From Streptomyces sulphureus DSM 40104 (GTDB taxonomy: Bacteria > Actinomycetota > Actinomycetes > Streptomycetales > Streptomycetaceae): a DNA stretch of 64,000 bases. Location of the stretch: contig NZ_KB905815.1 of assembly GCF_000381025.1 (NCBI RefSeq), positions 1 to 64,000 on the forward strand, in the 5' to 3' direction. This document shows, in pieces, positions 40,260-49,137 of the stretch. Both the position numbers and the translations under genes were made by a program. Under the pieces are notes generated by a model. It ran no database searches. It was not told where the DNA came from and was given only the letters and a program-made list of their open reading frames with translations. The first letter of the stretch is position 1, and each line of letters begins with the position of its first letter.

Positions 40260-41093
40260 ATGGCCCGATCACGCCCGTCGTACGGCCCGCCCATGCGCCG
40301 CGGCACGCTGCTGCACAAGGCCGGTTTCGTGCTGCGCCACCCCGAGCGGGTCCCCACGCATCTGCGCCGGGCCGCGCGGGACGCCTGGCTACGAGCACGC
40401 CACCGCGACCACGTCTCGTACTACCGCGCGGTGATGGCCTCGGACGCCGCGCGGAGTCCGGAGAGCGCGGTGGGCGGGCACGACGGCGAGGAGATCTGGC
40501 TGCGCATCGGCCGGATGCAGTTCGACTACCTGCGCGCGCACGGGCTCACCCCGCAGGACCGGATGCTCGACATCGGCTGCGGCAACCTGCGCGCCGGCTG
40601 GCGGTTCATCGAGTACCTGGAGCCAGGGAACTACTACGGGGTCGACATCTCGCCCGACATCCTCGTCGCGGCGAAGCGGACGCTCGTCCGGTACGGGCTG
40701 CAGGACCGGCTGCCGCACCTCGCCGTCACCCGTGACCTCACCTTCGACTTCCTGCCGGCCGGGCACTTCACGGTAGTCCAGGCGCACAGCGTCTTCTCGC
40801 ACTCGCCGCCCGAGGTCATCGAGGAGTGCTTCGCCCACGTCGGCCGCGTCCTCGCCCCCGGCGGCCGCTTCGACTTCACCTTCGACCGGACGACAGGACG
40901 CGAACACCACGTGCTGCGCGAGGACTTCTACTACCGCACCGAGACGCTCGCCGCGCTCGCCGAACGCCACGGACTCACCGCGGAGTTCATGTCGGACTGG
41001 GAGCAACTCCCGCACCGCCAGTCGAAGATGCGGCTCACGCATGCGACGTCGGCCGGGGTGGAGGCGGGCGAGGAGGGGGCGGGGCGCCGGTAG
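40260..41093 (+). CDS. SAM-dependent methyltransferase
   Basis: A 277-residue class I methyltransferase. SAM-binding motif I is RMLDIGCGNLRAGWRFIEYL, followed by YYGVDISPDI (acidic strand-2 end), VVQAHSVFSHSPPEVIEEC and VLAPGGRFDFTFD. Basic N-terminal region (~1-60). Acceptor unknown. ATG 40260 has GAGGAGG 4 nt upstream; TACGTT at 40214-40219 could be the -10. It is divergent from the class II aldolase. Confidence 0.9.
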   Translation: MARSRPSYGPPMRRGTLLHKAGFVLRHPERVPTHLRRAARDAWLRARHRDHVSYYRAVMASDAARSPESAVGGHDGEEIWLRIGRMQFDYLRAHGLTPQDRMLDIGCGNLRAGWRFIEYLEPGNYYGVDISPDILVAAKRTLVRYGLQDRLPHLAVTRDLTFDFLPAGHFTVVQAHSVFSHSPPEVIEECFAHVGRVLAPGGRFDFTFDRTTGREHHVLREDFYYRTETLAALAERHGLTAEFMSDWEQLPHRQSKMRLTHATSAGVEAGEEGAGRR

Positions 41094-41728
41094 GGCTCGG
41101 GACGGGTGGTGTCGGTCGGCCGCCGAACCGCGCCGGTGTGTGGGGAAGTTGTGCGGAGGTCGGCTGGACCGGGGCGGGAACGCCCTCCCCGCTGTGCGGT
41201 CCCGCGGGAGGCCGACGCCCGGTACGAGTCCGGGTCGGCAGGGCCCTGCCACGGTTGGCGGTCGACAGACCAACCGCGCGGCCGACTCGCCAAGCATCGT
41301 CGCCTGTCGGACCCCGACCGTCGTGACCCCTGTGCCTTCGCGGCTCGGTCGTGACCGTCCCGCGCTCAACTCCGCATCTGACGTTGGCAGTTACGCCGAG
41401 TCGCTGCCCCGGTAAGCGTGCCTCCCGTCGGCGGAGGAGACGGGCGTGCGCGCGGCCGTGGCGACAGGACCCGCCGCCCGTCGCCGGTACCAAAGCCCGG
41501 CGGTGAACGGCGGGGAACGCGAGGCGTGCGAGGCCGCAGAGGCGGTGTGACGCAGGTTACATACGGGGGTGGAGTCGGCTGCGGATGTGCAGGTCAGCGG
41601 TGTACGACTCGGCATTCCGAAGACCGGGGGCGCTGGACACCCGGGCGCTGGGCCCAGTTCACCTTCCGTTCACCCACCGTCCCTACGTTCGGCCTGTCAC
41701 TCCCCTTCGAACTGATTGTGCCTGGTGC
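41094..41728. other. Intergenic region upstream of the PiT gene
   Basis: This 635-bp stretch has no believable gene: the ORFs through it are arginine/proline-rich and lack ribosome sites. A short inverted repeat CGGTTGG/CCAACCG occurs near 41249-41275. The last 75 bp carry a PHO-box-like repeat and the pit promoter (GATTGT at 41714-41719 as a possible -10). Confidence 0.5.
41657..41678 (+). promoter_or_regulatory. PHO box (PhoP binding site) upstream of pit
   Basis: Two directly repeated 11-bp units, GTTCACCTTCC and GTTCACCCACC, match the Streptomyces PhoP direct-repeat unit that begins GTTCACC; a degenerate third unit starts at 41679. It lies about 50-70 nt before the pit ATG, in promoter position. 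PhoP control of phosphate genes is established in Streptomyces; direct binding here is inferred. Confidence 0.72.
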
Positions 41729-43084
41729 ATGGAACACATCACGCTTCTCATCGGGATCGTGATCGTCACGGCCTTGGTGTTCGACTTCACGAACGGTTTC
41801 CACGACACGGCCAACGCCATGGCAACGACCATCTCCACCGGGGCGCTCAAGCCCAAAGTGGCGGTGGGCATGTCGGCCGTGCTCAACCTGGTCGGCGCCT
41901 TCCTCTCGATCGAGGTCGCCAAGACCATCTCCTCCGGGATCATCGACGAAAGCGCCGGCGTCCGACCTGAAGTGATCTTCGCCGGGCTGGTGGGCGCGGT
42001 CATCTGGAATCTGCTGACCTGGCTCGCCGGACTCCCCTCCAGCTCCTCGCACGCCCTGATGGGAGGTCTGATCGGTGCCACGGTCGCGTCCGTCGGCATG
42101 GGTGCGGTCAACGGCGGGGTCGTCGTGATGAAGGTGCTCATACCCGCGCTGGCGGCGCCGCTCGTCGCAGGCATCGCGGCGACCCTCTCGACGAGGCTCA
42201 CCTACCGGGTGGCGAAGAACGCGGACGAGCAGCAGACCTTCAAGGGCTACCGCGCGGGGCAGATCACCTCGGCGGCGCTCGTCTCGCTCGCACACGGCAC
42301 CAACGACGCGCAGAAGACGATGGGCGTCATCACGCTGGCGCTCGTCACGGGCGGCGCCCTCGCGCCCGGTTCCGACCCGCCGGTGTGGGTCATCGCGTCG
42401 GCCGGCATCGCGATCGCGCTCGGCACCTACCTCGGCGGCTGGCGCATCATCCGCACCATGGGCAAGGGCATCACCGACATCCAACCGCCGCAGGGCTTCG
42501 CCGCCCAGACCAGCGCGGCAGCGACGATCCTCGCCTCGTCGCACATCGGCTTCTCGCTCTCCACGACCCACGTCTGCTCGGGCGCCGTGATGGGCGCGGG
42601 CCTCGGGCGCAAGGGCGGCGTGGTGCGCTGGTCGACGGCGGGACGGATGGTCGTCGGCTGGGGGTTGACGCTGCCGGCGGCCGGGCTCGTCGCCGCGGGT
42701 TCGGCGCTCCTCGCCGGGCAGGGCGACTGGGGCGTCGCCACCGTCGCGGTCCTCGCGCTCGCCATCTGCCTCGTCATCTGGGCCCGTTCGCGCCGCGAGC
42801 CCGTCGACCACACCAACGTCAACGACGACTCCGTCTTCGACGAGCCGAGCCCCGGCGCCTCGCTCCCCGAGCCGGAGCCGGCCGGCGTCGTGACCACCGC
42901 GATGCGCTCGGTCGCACCGCCGCCCGCAGGCCCCGCACAGGGCAGCGAGGCCGAAACCGCCGCCGCGCAGGAGGCGTTGGCAGCGGTCGACGGCGCCCCC
43001 GCACAGCGGCCCGCGGCCGTGCAGGCGGCCGAGACCGCTGCCGAGACGCCGCAGCGGGCCGGCTCGGCGCCGCTGCTCCCCTGA
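41729..43084 (+). CDS. PiT-family inorganic phosphate transporter
   Basis: A 451-residue phosphate permease with about ten helices. The family signature occurs twice: FDFTNGFHDTANAMATTIST (residues ~18-37) and SLAHGTNDAQKTMGVITLAL (~187-206). A soluble Glu/Ala/Pro-rich C-terminal tail of about 100 residues is added after the last helix. Its PHO box suggests it is controlled by PhoR-PhoP although PiT systems are usually called low affinity. The ribosome site is poor. A small membrane-protein gene follows after 16 nt, as in other Streptomyces. Confidence 0.95.
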   Translation: MEHITLLIGIVIVTALVFDFTNGFHDTANAMATTISTGALKPKVAVGMSAVLNLVGAFLSIEVAKTISSGIIDESAGVRPEVIFAGLVGAVIWNLLTWLAGLPSSSSHALMGGLIGATVASVGMGAVNGGVVVMKVLIPALAAPLVAGIAATLSTRLTYRVAKNADEQQTFKGYRAGQITSAALVSLAHGTNDAQKTMGVITLALVTGGALAPGSDPPVWVIASAGIAIALGTYLGGWRIIRTMGKGITDIQPPQGFAAQTSAAATILASSHIGFSLSTTHVCSGAVMGAGLGRKGGVVRWSTAGRMVVGWGLTLPAAGLVAAGSALLAGQGDWGVATVAVLALAICLVIWARSRREPVDHTNVNDDSVFDEPSPGASLPEPEPAGVVTTAMRSVAPPPAGPAQGSEAETAAAQEALAAVDGAPAQRPAAVQAAETAAETPQRAGSAPLLP

Positions 43085-43100
43085 ACAGGAAGGCAGAACC

Positions 43101-43313
43101 ATGTACATCGACTGGGGCGCGCTCGGCGAGGTCTTCGGGGTCAGCCTGCTGGCGACCGTGGTGCTCGTCGGACTCTTCACCGCCGGGATCGTCGGCGGCG
43201 GTACGCGCAGGGCCGACGGCAGCGTGCACACTCCGGCGAGGGTCGGCGCGTACGCCTGCTACGCGCTGTGCGCGGGGGCCGTCGGGTTCGGCATCTGGCT
43301 GATCGCCGCCTGA
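43101..43313 (+). CDS. Small membrane protein cotranscribed with the phosphate transporter
   Basis: A 70-residue protein with two helices (VFGVSLLATVVLVGLFTAGI; AGAVGFGIWLIAA) and a polar loop (GGGTRRADGSVHTPAR). GGAAGG lies a few nt before ATG 43101. It begins 16 nt after the pit stop and ends before a large terminator, so pit and this gene form one operon. Function unknown; may assist the transporter. Confidence 0.85.
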   Translation: MYIDWGALGEVFGVSLLATVVLVGLFTAGIVGGGTRRADGSVHTPARVGAYACYALCAGAVGFGIWLIAA

Positions 43314-43371
43314 CTCGTGTCAACTCCCGTGCGCGGGCGCCCGGTTCGCCGTCGGGCCCGCACGGAGGACG

Positions 43372-43410
43372 CCGCGGGGCCGGTGGAGCAGTGCTCCGCC
43401 GGCCCCGCGG
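43372..43410 (+). terminator. Large hairpin terminator of the pit operon
   Basis: CCGCGGGGCCGGTGGAGCA (43372-43390) pairs with TGCTCCGCCGGCCCCGCGG (43392-43410) over 19 positions with one G-U and a near-zero loop. A smaller GTGCGCGGGC/GGGCCCGCAC hairpin precedes it. Confidence 0.78.
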
Positions 43411-43454
43411 TGTGTCGGCCCGCACCGCGCCGTCGCAGGTCATGTGCGAGTTGA

Positions 43455-43660
43455 CGGGTTCACCCCCGCGTGGTGAACTGCCGTTGCCGAAACGGCGGCA
43501 GGGAGGAAGCCGGTGCGAATCCGGCGCGGTCCCGCCACTGTCACCGGGGAGCGTCCCCCAGAAGCCACGGCCGACCACCGCGACGGTGCCGGCCGGAAGG
43601 CGGGGAAGGCGTGCAGAGCCGGGGAGCCAGGAGACTTCCACCGCCGGTCACGTCGAGCCA
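43455..43660 (+). ncRNA. Cobalamin (adenosylcobalamin) riboswitch
   Basis: Core elements of the B12 riboswitch are present in order: GAAGCCGGTGCGAATCCGG, then CGGTCCCGCCACTGTCACC, and finally the B12 box GAGCCAGGAGAC at 43624-43635. It lies ahead of a cobalamin-synthesis operon on the same strand. Exact ends are approximate. Binding of B12 should reduce expression, most likely through sequestering the translation start (no U-rich terminator is visible after it). Confidence 0.9.
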
Positions 43661-43690
43661 GGGCGAGGACCCTGAGTGAGGACACCTGCC

Positions 43691-43798
43691 ATGCGTGGCT
43701 TCTCCGCCGTACGCCGCGGCGCCTCGGGCGCGACCCGCCCGCGCCGACAGACCACCGCACCCCGCGGGCCGGCGCGCGCCGGCGAGGCGGCGGGCTGA
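43691..43798 (+). CDS. 35-residue basic ORF after the riboswitch (possible leader peptide)
   Basis: ATG 43691 has GAGGA with 8-nt spacing, better placed than anything before cobD. It encodes MRGFSAVRRGASGATRPRRQ plus 15 residues ending AGEAAG, rich in Arg/Ala/Thr, with no known family. Its stop is 2 nt before the cobD ATG, so cobD, which lacks its own ribosome site, could be translated by reinitiation. If true, the riboswitch would control cobD through this ORF. It may also be chance; confidence is moderate. Confidence 0.45.
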   Translation: MRGFSAVRRGASGATRPRRQTTAPRGPARAGEAAG

Positions 43799-43800
43799 GC

Positions 43801-44805
43801 ATGCCGCATCCGCCGTCCCCCGCGCCCGCACGCGCAGGGGATCACTTTCGTATCGGGGCGCGCCCCGAACTCGCGGGGCTCGTCCTCGGTTTCGCCGCCG
43901 ACCTCGCCTTCGGCGACCCGCGGAGGGGCCACCCCGTCGCCGCCTTCGGCCGTACCGCCGCCGCGCTGGAGGCACGGCTGTGGCGCGACGACCGCGCCGC
44001 GGGCGCCGCCTACACGGCGCTCTGCGCCGGCGGGGCCGCGGCGGCCGCGGCGGCGCTCGCGCGCCTGGCACGCGGTGCGGGCGCCACGGCGACCGCCGGC
44101 CTCACGGCCGCTGCCGCCTGGAGCGTCCTCGGCGGTACGGGACTTGCGGCCGAGGCGCAGGCCGTCGGCGAAGCCCTCGGGCGCGGTGATCTCGACGGGG
44201 CCCGTGCCCGCCTCCCGCATCTGTGCGGACGCGACCCGCAGGCGCTCGACGCCGACGGGCTCGCCCGCGCCGTCGTCGAGTCGGTCGCGGAGAACACCTC
44301 GGACGCGGTCGTCGGCGCCCTGGTGTGGGGTGCCGCCGCCGGGCTTCCGGGACTCGTCGGCTTCCGCGCCGTCAACACGCTCGACGCCATGGTCGGCCAC
44401 CGCTCGCCCAGACTGCGCCGGTTCGGCTGGGCCTCGGCCCGCCTCGACGACGCGGCCGGCTTCCCCGGCGCCCGGCTCACGGCCGCGACGGCTGCCCTCG
44501 CGGGCCCGGAGCCGCGGGCCGCGCTCCGCGCCTGGCGGCGCGATGCGCACCGGCACCCGAGCCCCAACGCGGGCCCCGTGGAAGCCGCGTTCGCCGGTGC
44601 GCTCGGTGTGCGCCTCGGCGGGACGCTCTCGTACGGGGGCCGCACCGAGCAGCGTCCGGTACTCAACGCTCCGGGCCGCGCCGTCGAACCTTCGGACATA
44701 CCCCGCGCGGTGCGTCTCTCCCGGACGGTCTCGGTCGTCTCGCTCGGTCTCGTCGTCTCCGCCCGCCTCGCCGCGGGCGCCCTTCGCCGCGGGGAGGGCC
44801 GGTGA
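43801..44805 (+). CDS. cobD: Adenosylcobinamide-phosphate synthase CobD/CbiB
   Basis: Membrane enzyme that joins adenosylcobyrate to aminopropanol phosphate. 334 residues with several helices. Markers: [17 protein letters not shown] near residue 40, [20 protein letters not shown] around 160, [20 protein letters not shown], and [20 protein letters not shown] near 255. The GTGA overlap with cobQ shows translational coupling. No ribosome site upstream of ATG 43801, consistent with coupling to the preceding small ORF. Confidence 0.93.
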   Translation: MPHPPSPAPARAGDHFRIGARPELAGLVLGFAADLAFGDPRRGHPVAAFGRTAAALEARLWRDDRAAGAAYTALCAGGAAAAAAALARLARGAGATATAGLTAAAAWSVLGGTGLAAEAQAVGEALGRGDLDGARARLPHLCGRDPQALDADGLARAVVESVAENTSDAVVGALVWGAAAGLPGLVGFRAVNTLDAMVGHRSPRLRRFGWASARLDDAAGFPGARLTAATAALAGPEPRAALRAWRRDAHRHPSPNAGPVEAAFAGALGVRLGGTLSYGGRTEQRPVLNAPGRAVEPSDIPRAVRLSRTVSVVSLGLVVSARLAAGALRRGEGR

Positions 44806-46352
44806 GCGGCGGGCTGCTGGTGCTCGGCACCACCTCGGACGCGGGCAAGAGCGTGGTCACGGCGGGGATCTGCCGGTGGCTGCGGCGGCGCGGGTGGAAC
44901 GTCGCGCCGTTCAAGGCGCAGAACATGTCCCTCAACTCGTTCGTCACGGCCGACGGTGCGGAGATCGGCAGGGCGCAGGCGATGCAGGCAGCGGCGGCAG
45001 GCGTCGAGCCGTCCGCGCTGATGAACCCGGTGCTGCTGAAGCCGGGCGGGGAGCGCAGCAGCCAGGTGGTGCTGCTGGGACGGCCGGTGGGCGAGCTCAG
45101 CGCGCACGGCTACTTCGCCGAGGGGGAGGCCGATCCCGAGCGTCCCGCGTTCCGCGGACGGGGCGAGCTCCTCGGCACCGTCGTCGCATGCCTGGAGGAG
45201 CTGCGGCGCACCCACGACGCGGTGATCTGCGAGGGCGCGGGCAGCCCGGCAGAGATCAACCTGCGCGGCACCGACCTCGTCAACATGGGCCTTGCGCGGG
45301 CGGCCGGGCTGCCCGCCGTGGTCGTGGGCGACATCGACAGGGGCGGCGTCTTCGCCTCGTTCTTCGGCACGACGGCGCTGCTGGCGCCCGAGGACCAGGC
45401 CCACCTCGCCGGGTACGTCGTCAACAAGTTCCGCGGGGACCGGGGGCTGTTGGCGCCGGGACTCGCGATGTTGGAGAAGCTCACCGGACGTCCCACGCTG
45501 GGGGTGCTCCCCCACCGCGAGGGCATCGGCATCGACGCGGAGGACGGGCTCTCGCTCGGCCGCGGCCGTGCGGCCGTGCAACCGCCGTACGGGCGCGAGG
45601 TGTTGCGCGTCGCCGTCCTCGCCGTTCCGCTGATGTCGAACTTCACCGACGTCGACGCGCTCGGCGCGGAGCCGGGCGTCGTCGTCCGGTACGCCGAGCG
45701 GTCCGAGGAGCTCGACGACGCGGACCTGGTGGTGGTCCCCGGCACCCGCGGCACGGTCCGCGCGCTGGAGTGGCTGCGCGCCAGGGGGCTCGACGGCGCG
45801 CTGCGGAAGCGCGCGGCCGAGGGCCGGCCCGTGCTGGGCATCTGCGGCGGCTACCAGCTCCTCGGCGAGCGCATCGAGGACGACGTGGAGTCCCGCGCCG
45901 GGACCGTCGACGGGCTGGGGCTGCTCCCGGTCCGGGTGCGCTTCGCGGCGGAGAAGACCCTGGCGCGCCCGCACGGGTTCGCGCTCGAGGAGCCGCTGGA
46001 GGGGTACGAGATCCACCACGGCGTCGCGGAGGTCGAAGGCGGCGAACCCTTCACCGTCGACGCCGGGGGACGGGCGATCGACGGATGCCGCGTCGGTTCG
46101 GTGAGCGGCACGCACTGGCACGGCACGCTGGAGTGCGACGCCTTCCGCCGCGCGCTCCTCCGCGAGGTCGCAGGCGTGACGGGCCGCGACTTCACCCCCG
46201 CCCCCTCGACGAGCTTCGCCGCGCTCCGCGAGGCCCAACTCGACCTGCTCGGCGACCTGGTGGAGGAGTACCTCGACACGGACGCGCTGCTCCGCCTCGT
46301 CGAGGAGGGCCCGCCACCGGGGCTCGACTTCGTTCCGCCGGGCGCCCCGTGA
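44802..46352 (+). CDS. cobQ: Cobyric acid synthase CobQ
   Basis: ATP-dependent amidation of four side chains of adenosylcobyrinic a,c-diamide. 516 residues. N-terminal dethiobiotin-synthetase-like ATPase: [17 protein letters not shown] and [33 protein letters not shown]-terminal triad-type glutamine amidotransferase with nucleophile Cys in [10 protein letters not shown] and His in [11 protein letters not shown] 44802 overlaps the cobD stop (GTGA). A 50-nt gap to the chelatase gene follows. Confidence 0.96.
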   Translation: MSGGLLVLGTTSDAGKSVVTAGICRWLRRRGWNVAPFKAQNMSLNSFVTADGAEIGRAQAMQAAAAGVEPSALMNPVLLKPGGERSSQVVLLGRPVGELSAHGYFAEGEADPERPAFRGRGELLGTVVACLEELRRTHDAVICEGAGSPAEINLRGTDLVNMGLARAAGLPAVVVGDIDRGGVFASFFGTTALLAPEDQAHLAGYVVNKFRGDRGLLAPGLAMLEKLTGRPTLGVLPHREGIGIDAEDGLSLGRGRAAVQPPYGREVLRVAVLAVPLMSNFTDVDALGAEPGVVVRYAERSEELDDADLVVVPGTRGTVRALEWLRARGLDGALRKRAAEGRPVLGICGGYQLLGERIEDDVESRAGTVDGLGLLPVRVRFAAEKTLARPHGFALEEPLEGYEIHHGVAEVEGGEPFTVDAGGRAIDGCRVGSVSGTHWHGTLECDAFRRALLREVAGVTGRDFTPAPSTSFAALREAQLDLLGDLVEEYLDTDALLRLVEEGPPPGLDFVPPGAP

Positions 46353-46402
46353 GCCGGGAAGCGCCGCCCGCAGCACCAACCCGAATCGGAGGGTCATCAG
46401 CT

Positions 46403-48538
46403 ATGGACACCCCGGGGAGCGCCCACGGCGCCTACCCGTTCTCCGCACTCGTCGGCATGGACGACCTGCGCCTGGCGCTCGTCCTCAACGCGGTCTCGCC
46501 CGCGGTCGGCGGCGTACTCGTCCGCGGTGAGAAGGGGACGGCCAAGTCGACGGCCGTACGGGCGCTTTCGGCCCTGCTGCCGCCCGTGCGCACGGTGCCG
46601 GGCTGCCGGTTCTCCTGCGACCCGCAGCGACCCGACCCCCAGTGCCCCGACGGCCCGCACACGGTGCCCGAGGCCGAGGAGCGGGCGGCGCGGATGGTCG
46701 AACTGCCCGTCGGCGCCTCGGAGGACCGGCTCGTCGGCGCGCTCGACATCGAGCGCGCCCTCGCCGAAGGGGTGAAGGCGTTCGAGCCGGGGCTGCTCGC
46801 CGAGGCGCACCGGGGCGTGCTCTACGTCGACGAGGTCAACCTCCTCCACGACCACCTCGTCGACCTCCTCCTGGACGCCGCCGCGATGGGCGCCTCGCAC
46901 GTCGAGCGCGAGGGGGTGTCGGTGCGGCACGAGGCGAAGTTCCTCCTCGTCGGCACGATGAACCCCGAAGAGGGCGAGCTGCGGCCGCAGTTGCTCGACA
47001 GGTTCGGACTCACCGTCGAGGTGCGCGCCTCGCGGGAGACGGCGGAGCGGGTCGAGGTGGTGCGCAGGCGGCTCGCGTACGACGAGGACCCGGGAGGTTT
47101 CGCCGCGCGATGGAGCGCGGGCGAGCAGGAGTTGCGCGAACGGATCGCACTCGCACGTGAGCTGCTGCCGCAGGTGCGGCTCGGGGACGGCGCTCTCCAC
47201 CGGATCGCGGCCGTCTGCGCGGCCTTCGAAGTCGACGGCATGCGCGCCGACTTGGTGATGGCGCGTACCGCGACCGCGCTCGCCGCGTGGGCGGGCAGGA
47301 CGGACGTCGCCGCCGAGGACGTCCGCCAGGCCGCCCTGCTCGCACTCCCCCACCGGCGCCGTCGCAACCCGTTCGACGCACCGGGCCTCGACGAGGACAA
47401 GCTCGACGAAGTCCTCGACGAGGCAGGCGCAGAAGCCCCCGACGACGGCCCCGAAGACGACGGCCCGGGCGGCGGCGCGGAGCCGCCCGCCGAGCCGCCG
47501 CAGGAGGAGGCTGCGCAGGACGACACCGGGGCCGAACCCCCCGAGCTCCCCCAACAGCCCACGGGCGAGAGCGAGTCGGCGCCCCGCCAGGAGGCCCCGG
47601 AGCAGGAGGCGCCCGCCGAGCAGCCGGAGGCCGAAGCGGAGCCCGCGGACGGAGAGCACTCCGACGAGGGCACCCCCGCGACGCCAGGCGTCGGCGGCGA
47701 GCAGCAACCGGCCCCCGTCGCCGCCCCGTTCCGCGCCCGTACGCTCACGGTCCCGGGCCTCGGCGAGGGTGCGGCAGGCCGCCGCTCCCGTGCCCGCACG
47801 GCGCACGGCCGCACCACGGGTGCGCGCCGCCCCCGAGGCGCCCTGGGTCGCCTCCACTTGAGCGCCACCGTCCTCGCGGCCGCGCCTCACCAGCAGGCAC
47901 GCGGGCGCTCGGGGCCGGGCCTCCTCGTACGCGGGGACGACCTGCGGGAGGCCGTGCGCGAGGGGCGGGAGGGCAACCTCGTGCTCTTCGCCGTCGACGC
48001 GTCGGGATCGATGGCGGCGCGGAAGCGGATGAGCGCCGTGAAGGGCGCCGTGCTCTCGCTGCTCCTCGACGCGTACCAGCGGAGGGACAAGGTCGGCATG
48101 GTCACCTTCCGCGGCTCCGACGCCGAGGTGGCCCTGCCGCCGACCTCCTCCGTCGACACGGCGGCAGCCCGTCTGGAGTCGCTGCCGACGGGCGGGCGCA
48201 CGCCGCTCGCCGCCGGTCTGCTCCGCGCGCGCGACGTGCTGCGCGTCGAGCGCATGCGGGACCCGTCGCGGCGCCCGCTGCTCGTCGCCGTCACCGACGG
48301 GCGGGCCACCGGCGGGCCCGAACCCGTCGAACGCGCCCGCAGGGCAGGCGGGTTGCTCGCCGCCGACGGCGTCGCCTCCGTCGTCGTCGACTGCGAGGCG
48401 GGGCCCGTACGCCTCGGTCTCGCCGGGGAGTTGGCGCACGCGCTCGGCGGGGAGGCCGTCACGCTCGACGAGTTGCGCGAGGACACCGTGACCGAGCTCG
48501 TACGCACCGCGACCACCAGCACCCGGAGGGCAGCGTAA
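46403..48538 (+). CDS. Putative cobaltochelatase (fused ChlI/ChlD type)
   Basis: A 711-residue AAA+/VWA protein resembling magnesium chelatase subunits I and D fused. AAA+ part (~1-340): [16 protein letters not shown] (Walker A), [20 protein letters not shown] (Walker B), [21 protein letters not shown] very acidic Pro/Glu/Gln-rich linker (~345-490), then a VWA domain with [17 protein letters not shown] and [10 protein letters not shown]. In actinobacteria it works with CobN to insert cobalt. CobN is not in this window. ATG 46403 has GGAGG 10 nt upstream. Confidence 0.93.
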   Translation: MDTPGSAHGAYPFSALVGMDDLRLALVLNAVSPAVGGVLVRGEKGTAKSTAVRALSALLPPVRTVPGCRFSCDPQRPDPQCPDGPHTVPEAEERAARMVELPVGASEDRLVGALDIERALAEGVKAFEPGLLAEAHRGVLYVDEVNLLHDHLVDLLLDAAAMGASHVEREGVSVRHEAKFLLVGTMNPEEGELRPQLLDRFGLTVEVRASRETAERVEVVRRRLAYDEDPGGFAARWSAGEQELRERIALARELLPQVRLGDGALHRIAAVCAAFEVDGMRADLVMARTATALAAWAGRTDVAAEDVRQAALLALPHRRRRNPFDAPGLDEDKLDEVLDEAGAEAPDDGPEDDGPGGGAEPPAEPPQEEAAQDDTGAEPPELPQQPTGESESAPRQEAPEQEAPAEQPEAEAEPADGEHSDEGTPATPGVGGEQQPAPVAAPFRARTLTVPGLGEGAAGRRSRARTAHGRTTGARRPRGALGRLHLSATVLAAAPHQQARGRSGPGLLVRGDDLREAVREGREGNLVLFAVDASGSMAARKRMSAVKGAVLSLLLDAYQRRDKVGMVTFRGSDAEVALPPTSSVDTAAARLESLPTGGRTPLAAGLLRARDVLRVERMRDPSRRPLLVAVTDGRATGGPEPVERARRAGGLLAADGVASVVVDCEAGPVRLGLAGELAHALGGEAVTLDELREDTVTELVRTATTSTRRAA

Positions 48539-49137
48539 TGCCGCAGGGCAAGCCGAACACGATCCCGGACGACGGCCTCACCACGCGGCAGCGCCGCAAC
48601 CGTCCCCTCCTCGCCGTCCATACGGGCACGGGCAAGGGGAAGTCGACCGCCGCCTTCGGGATGGCGCTGCGCGCCTGGAACCAGGGGTGGCCCGTCGGGG
48701 TGTTCCAGTTCGTGAAGTCCGCCAAGTGGCGGGTGGGCGAGGAGCGCGCACTGCGGGTGCTCGGCGAGAGCGGCGAGGGCGGCAGCGTCGCCTGGCACAA
48801 GATGGGCGAGGGCTGGTCCTGGCTCCAGCGCGACGGGGAGCTGGAGAGCGAGGAGGCGGCGAAGGAGGGCTGGGAGCAGGTCAAGCGCGACCTGGCGGCC
48901 GAGACGTACCGGATGTACGTGCTCGACGAGTTCGCCTACCCGATGCACTGGGGCTGGATCGACGCGGCGGAGGTCGTCGAGGTGCTGCGGACGCGCCCCG
49001 GCCACCAGCACGTCGTGATCACGGGCCGGAACGCGCCCGAGGAGCTGTGCGCGGCGGCCGACCTCGTCACCGAGATGACGAAGGTGCGCCACCCGATGGA
49101 CGCGGGCCAGAAGGGCCAGCGAGGCATCGAATGGTGA
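48538..49137 (+). CDS. cobO: Corrinoid adenosyltransferase CobO
   Basis: Transfers the adenosyl group from ATP to corrinoids (CobA/CobO type). 199 residues: P-loop HTGTGKGKSTAAFGMALRAW at ~28-47, VFQFVKSAKW, LDEFAYPMHWGWID and VVITGRNAPEELCAAADLVT, all diagnostic. The ATG shares one base with the chelatase stop (TAATG), so the two are translationally coupled; cobB overlaps its end. Confidence 0.97.
   Translation: MPQGKPNTIPDDGLTTRQRRNRPLLAVHTGTGKGKSTAAFGMALRAWNQGWPVGVFQFVKSAKWRVGEERALRVLGESGEGGSVAWHKMGEGWSWLQRDGELESEEAAKEGWEQVKRDLAAETYRMYVLDEFAYPMHWGWIDAAEVVEVLRTRPGHQHVVITGRNAPEELCAAADLVTEMTKVRHPMDAGQKGQRGIEW

Noticed and set aside
41547..41562. GTGAC-GCAG-GTTAC motif as a GlnR box
   Set aside because: Half-site spacing is 4 rather than 6 nt, and it is over 150 nt from any start without other support.
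44010..46397. 795-residue minus-strand ORF opposite cobD-cobQ
   Set aside because: Typical high-GC shadow frame, Arg/Ala/His-rich, no motifs; the plus strand encodes clear CobD and CobQ.
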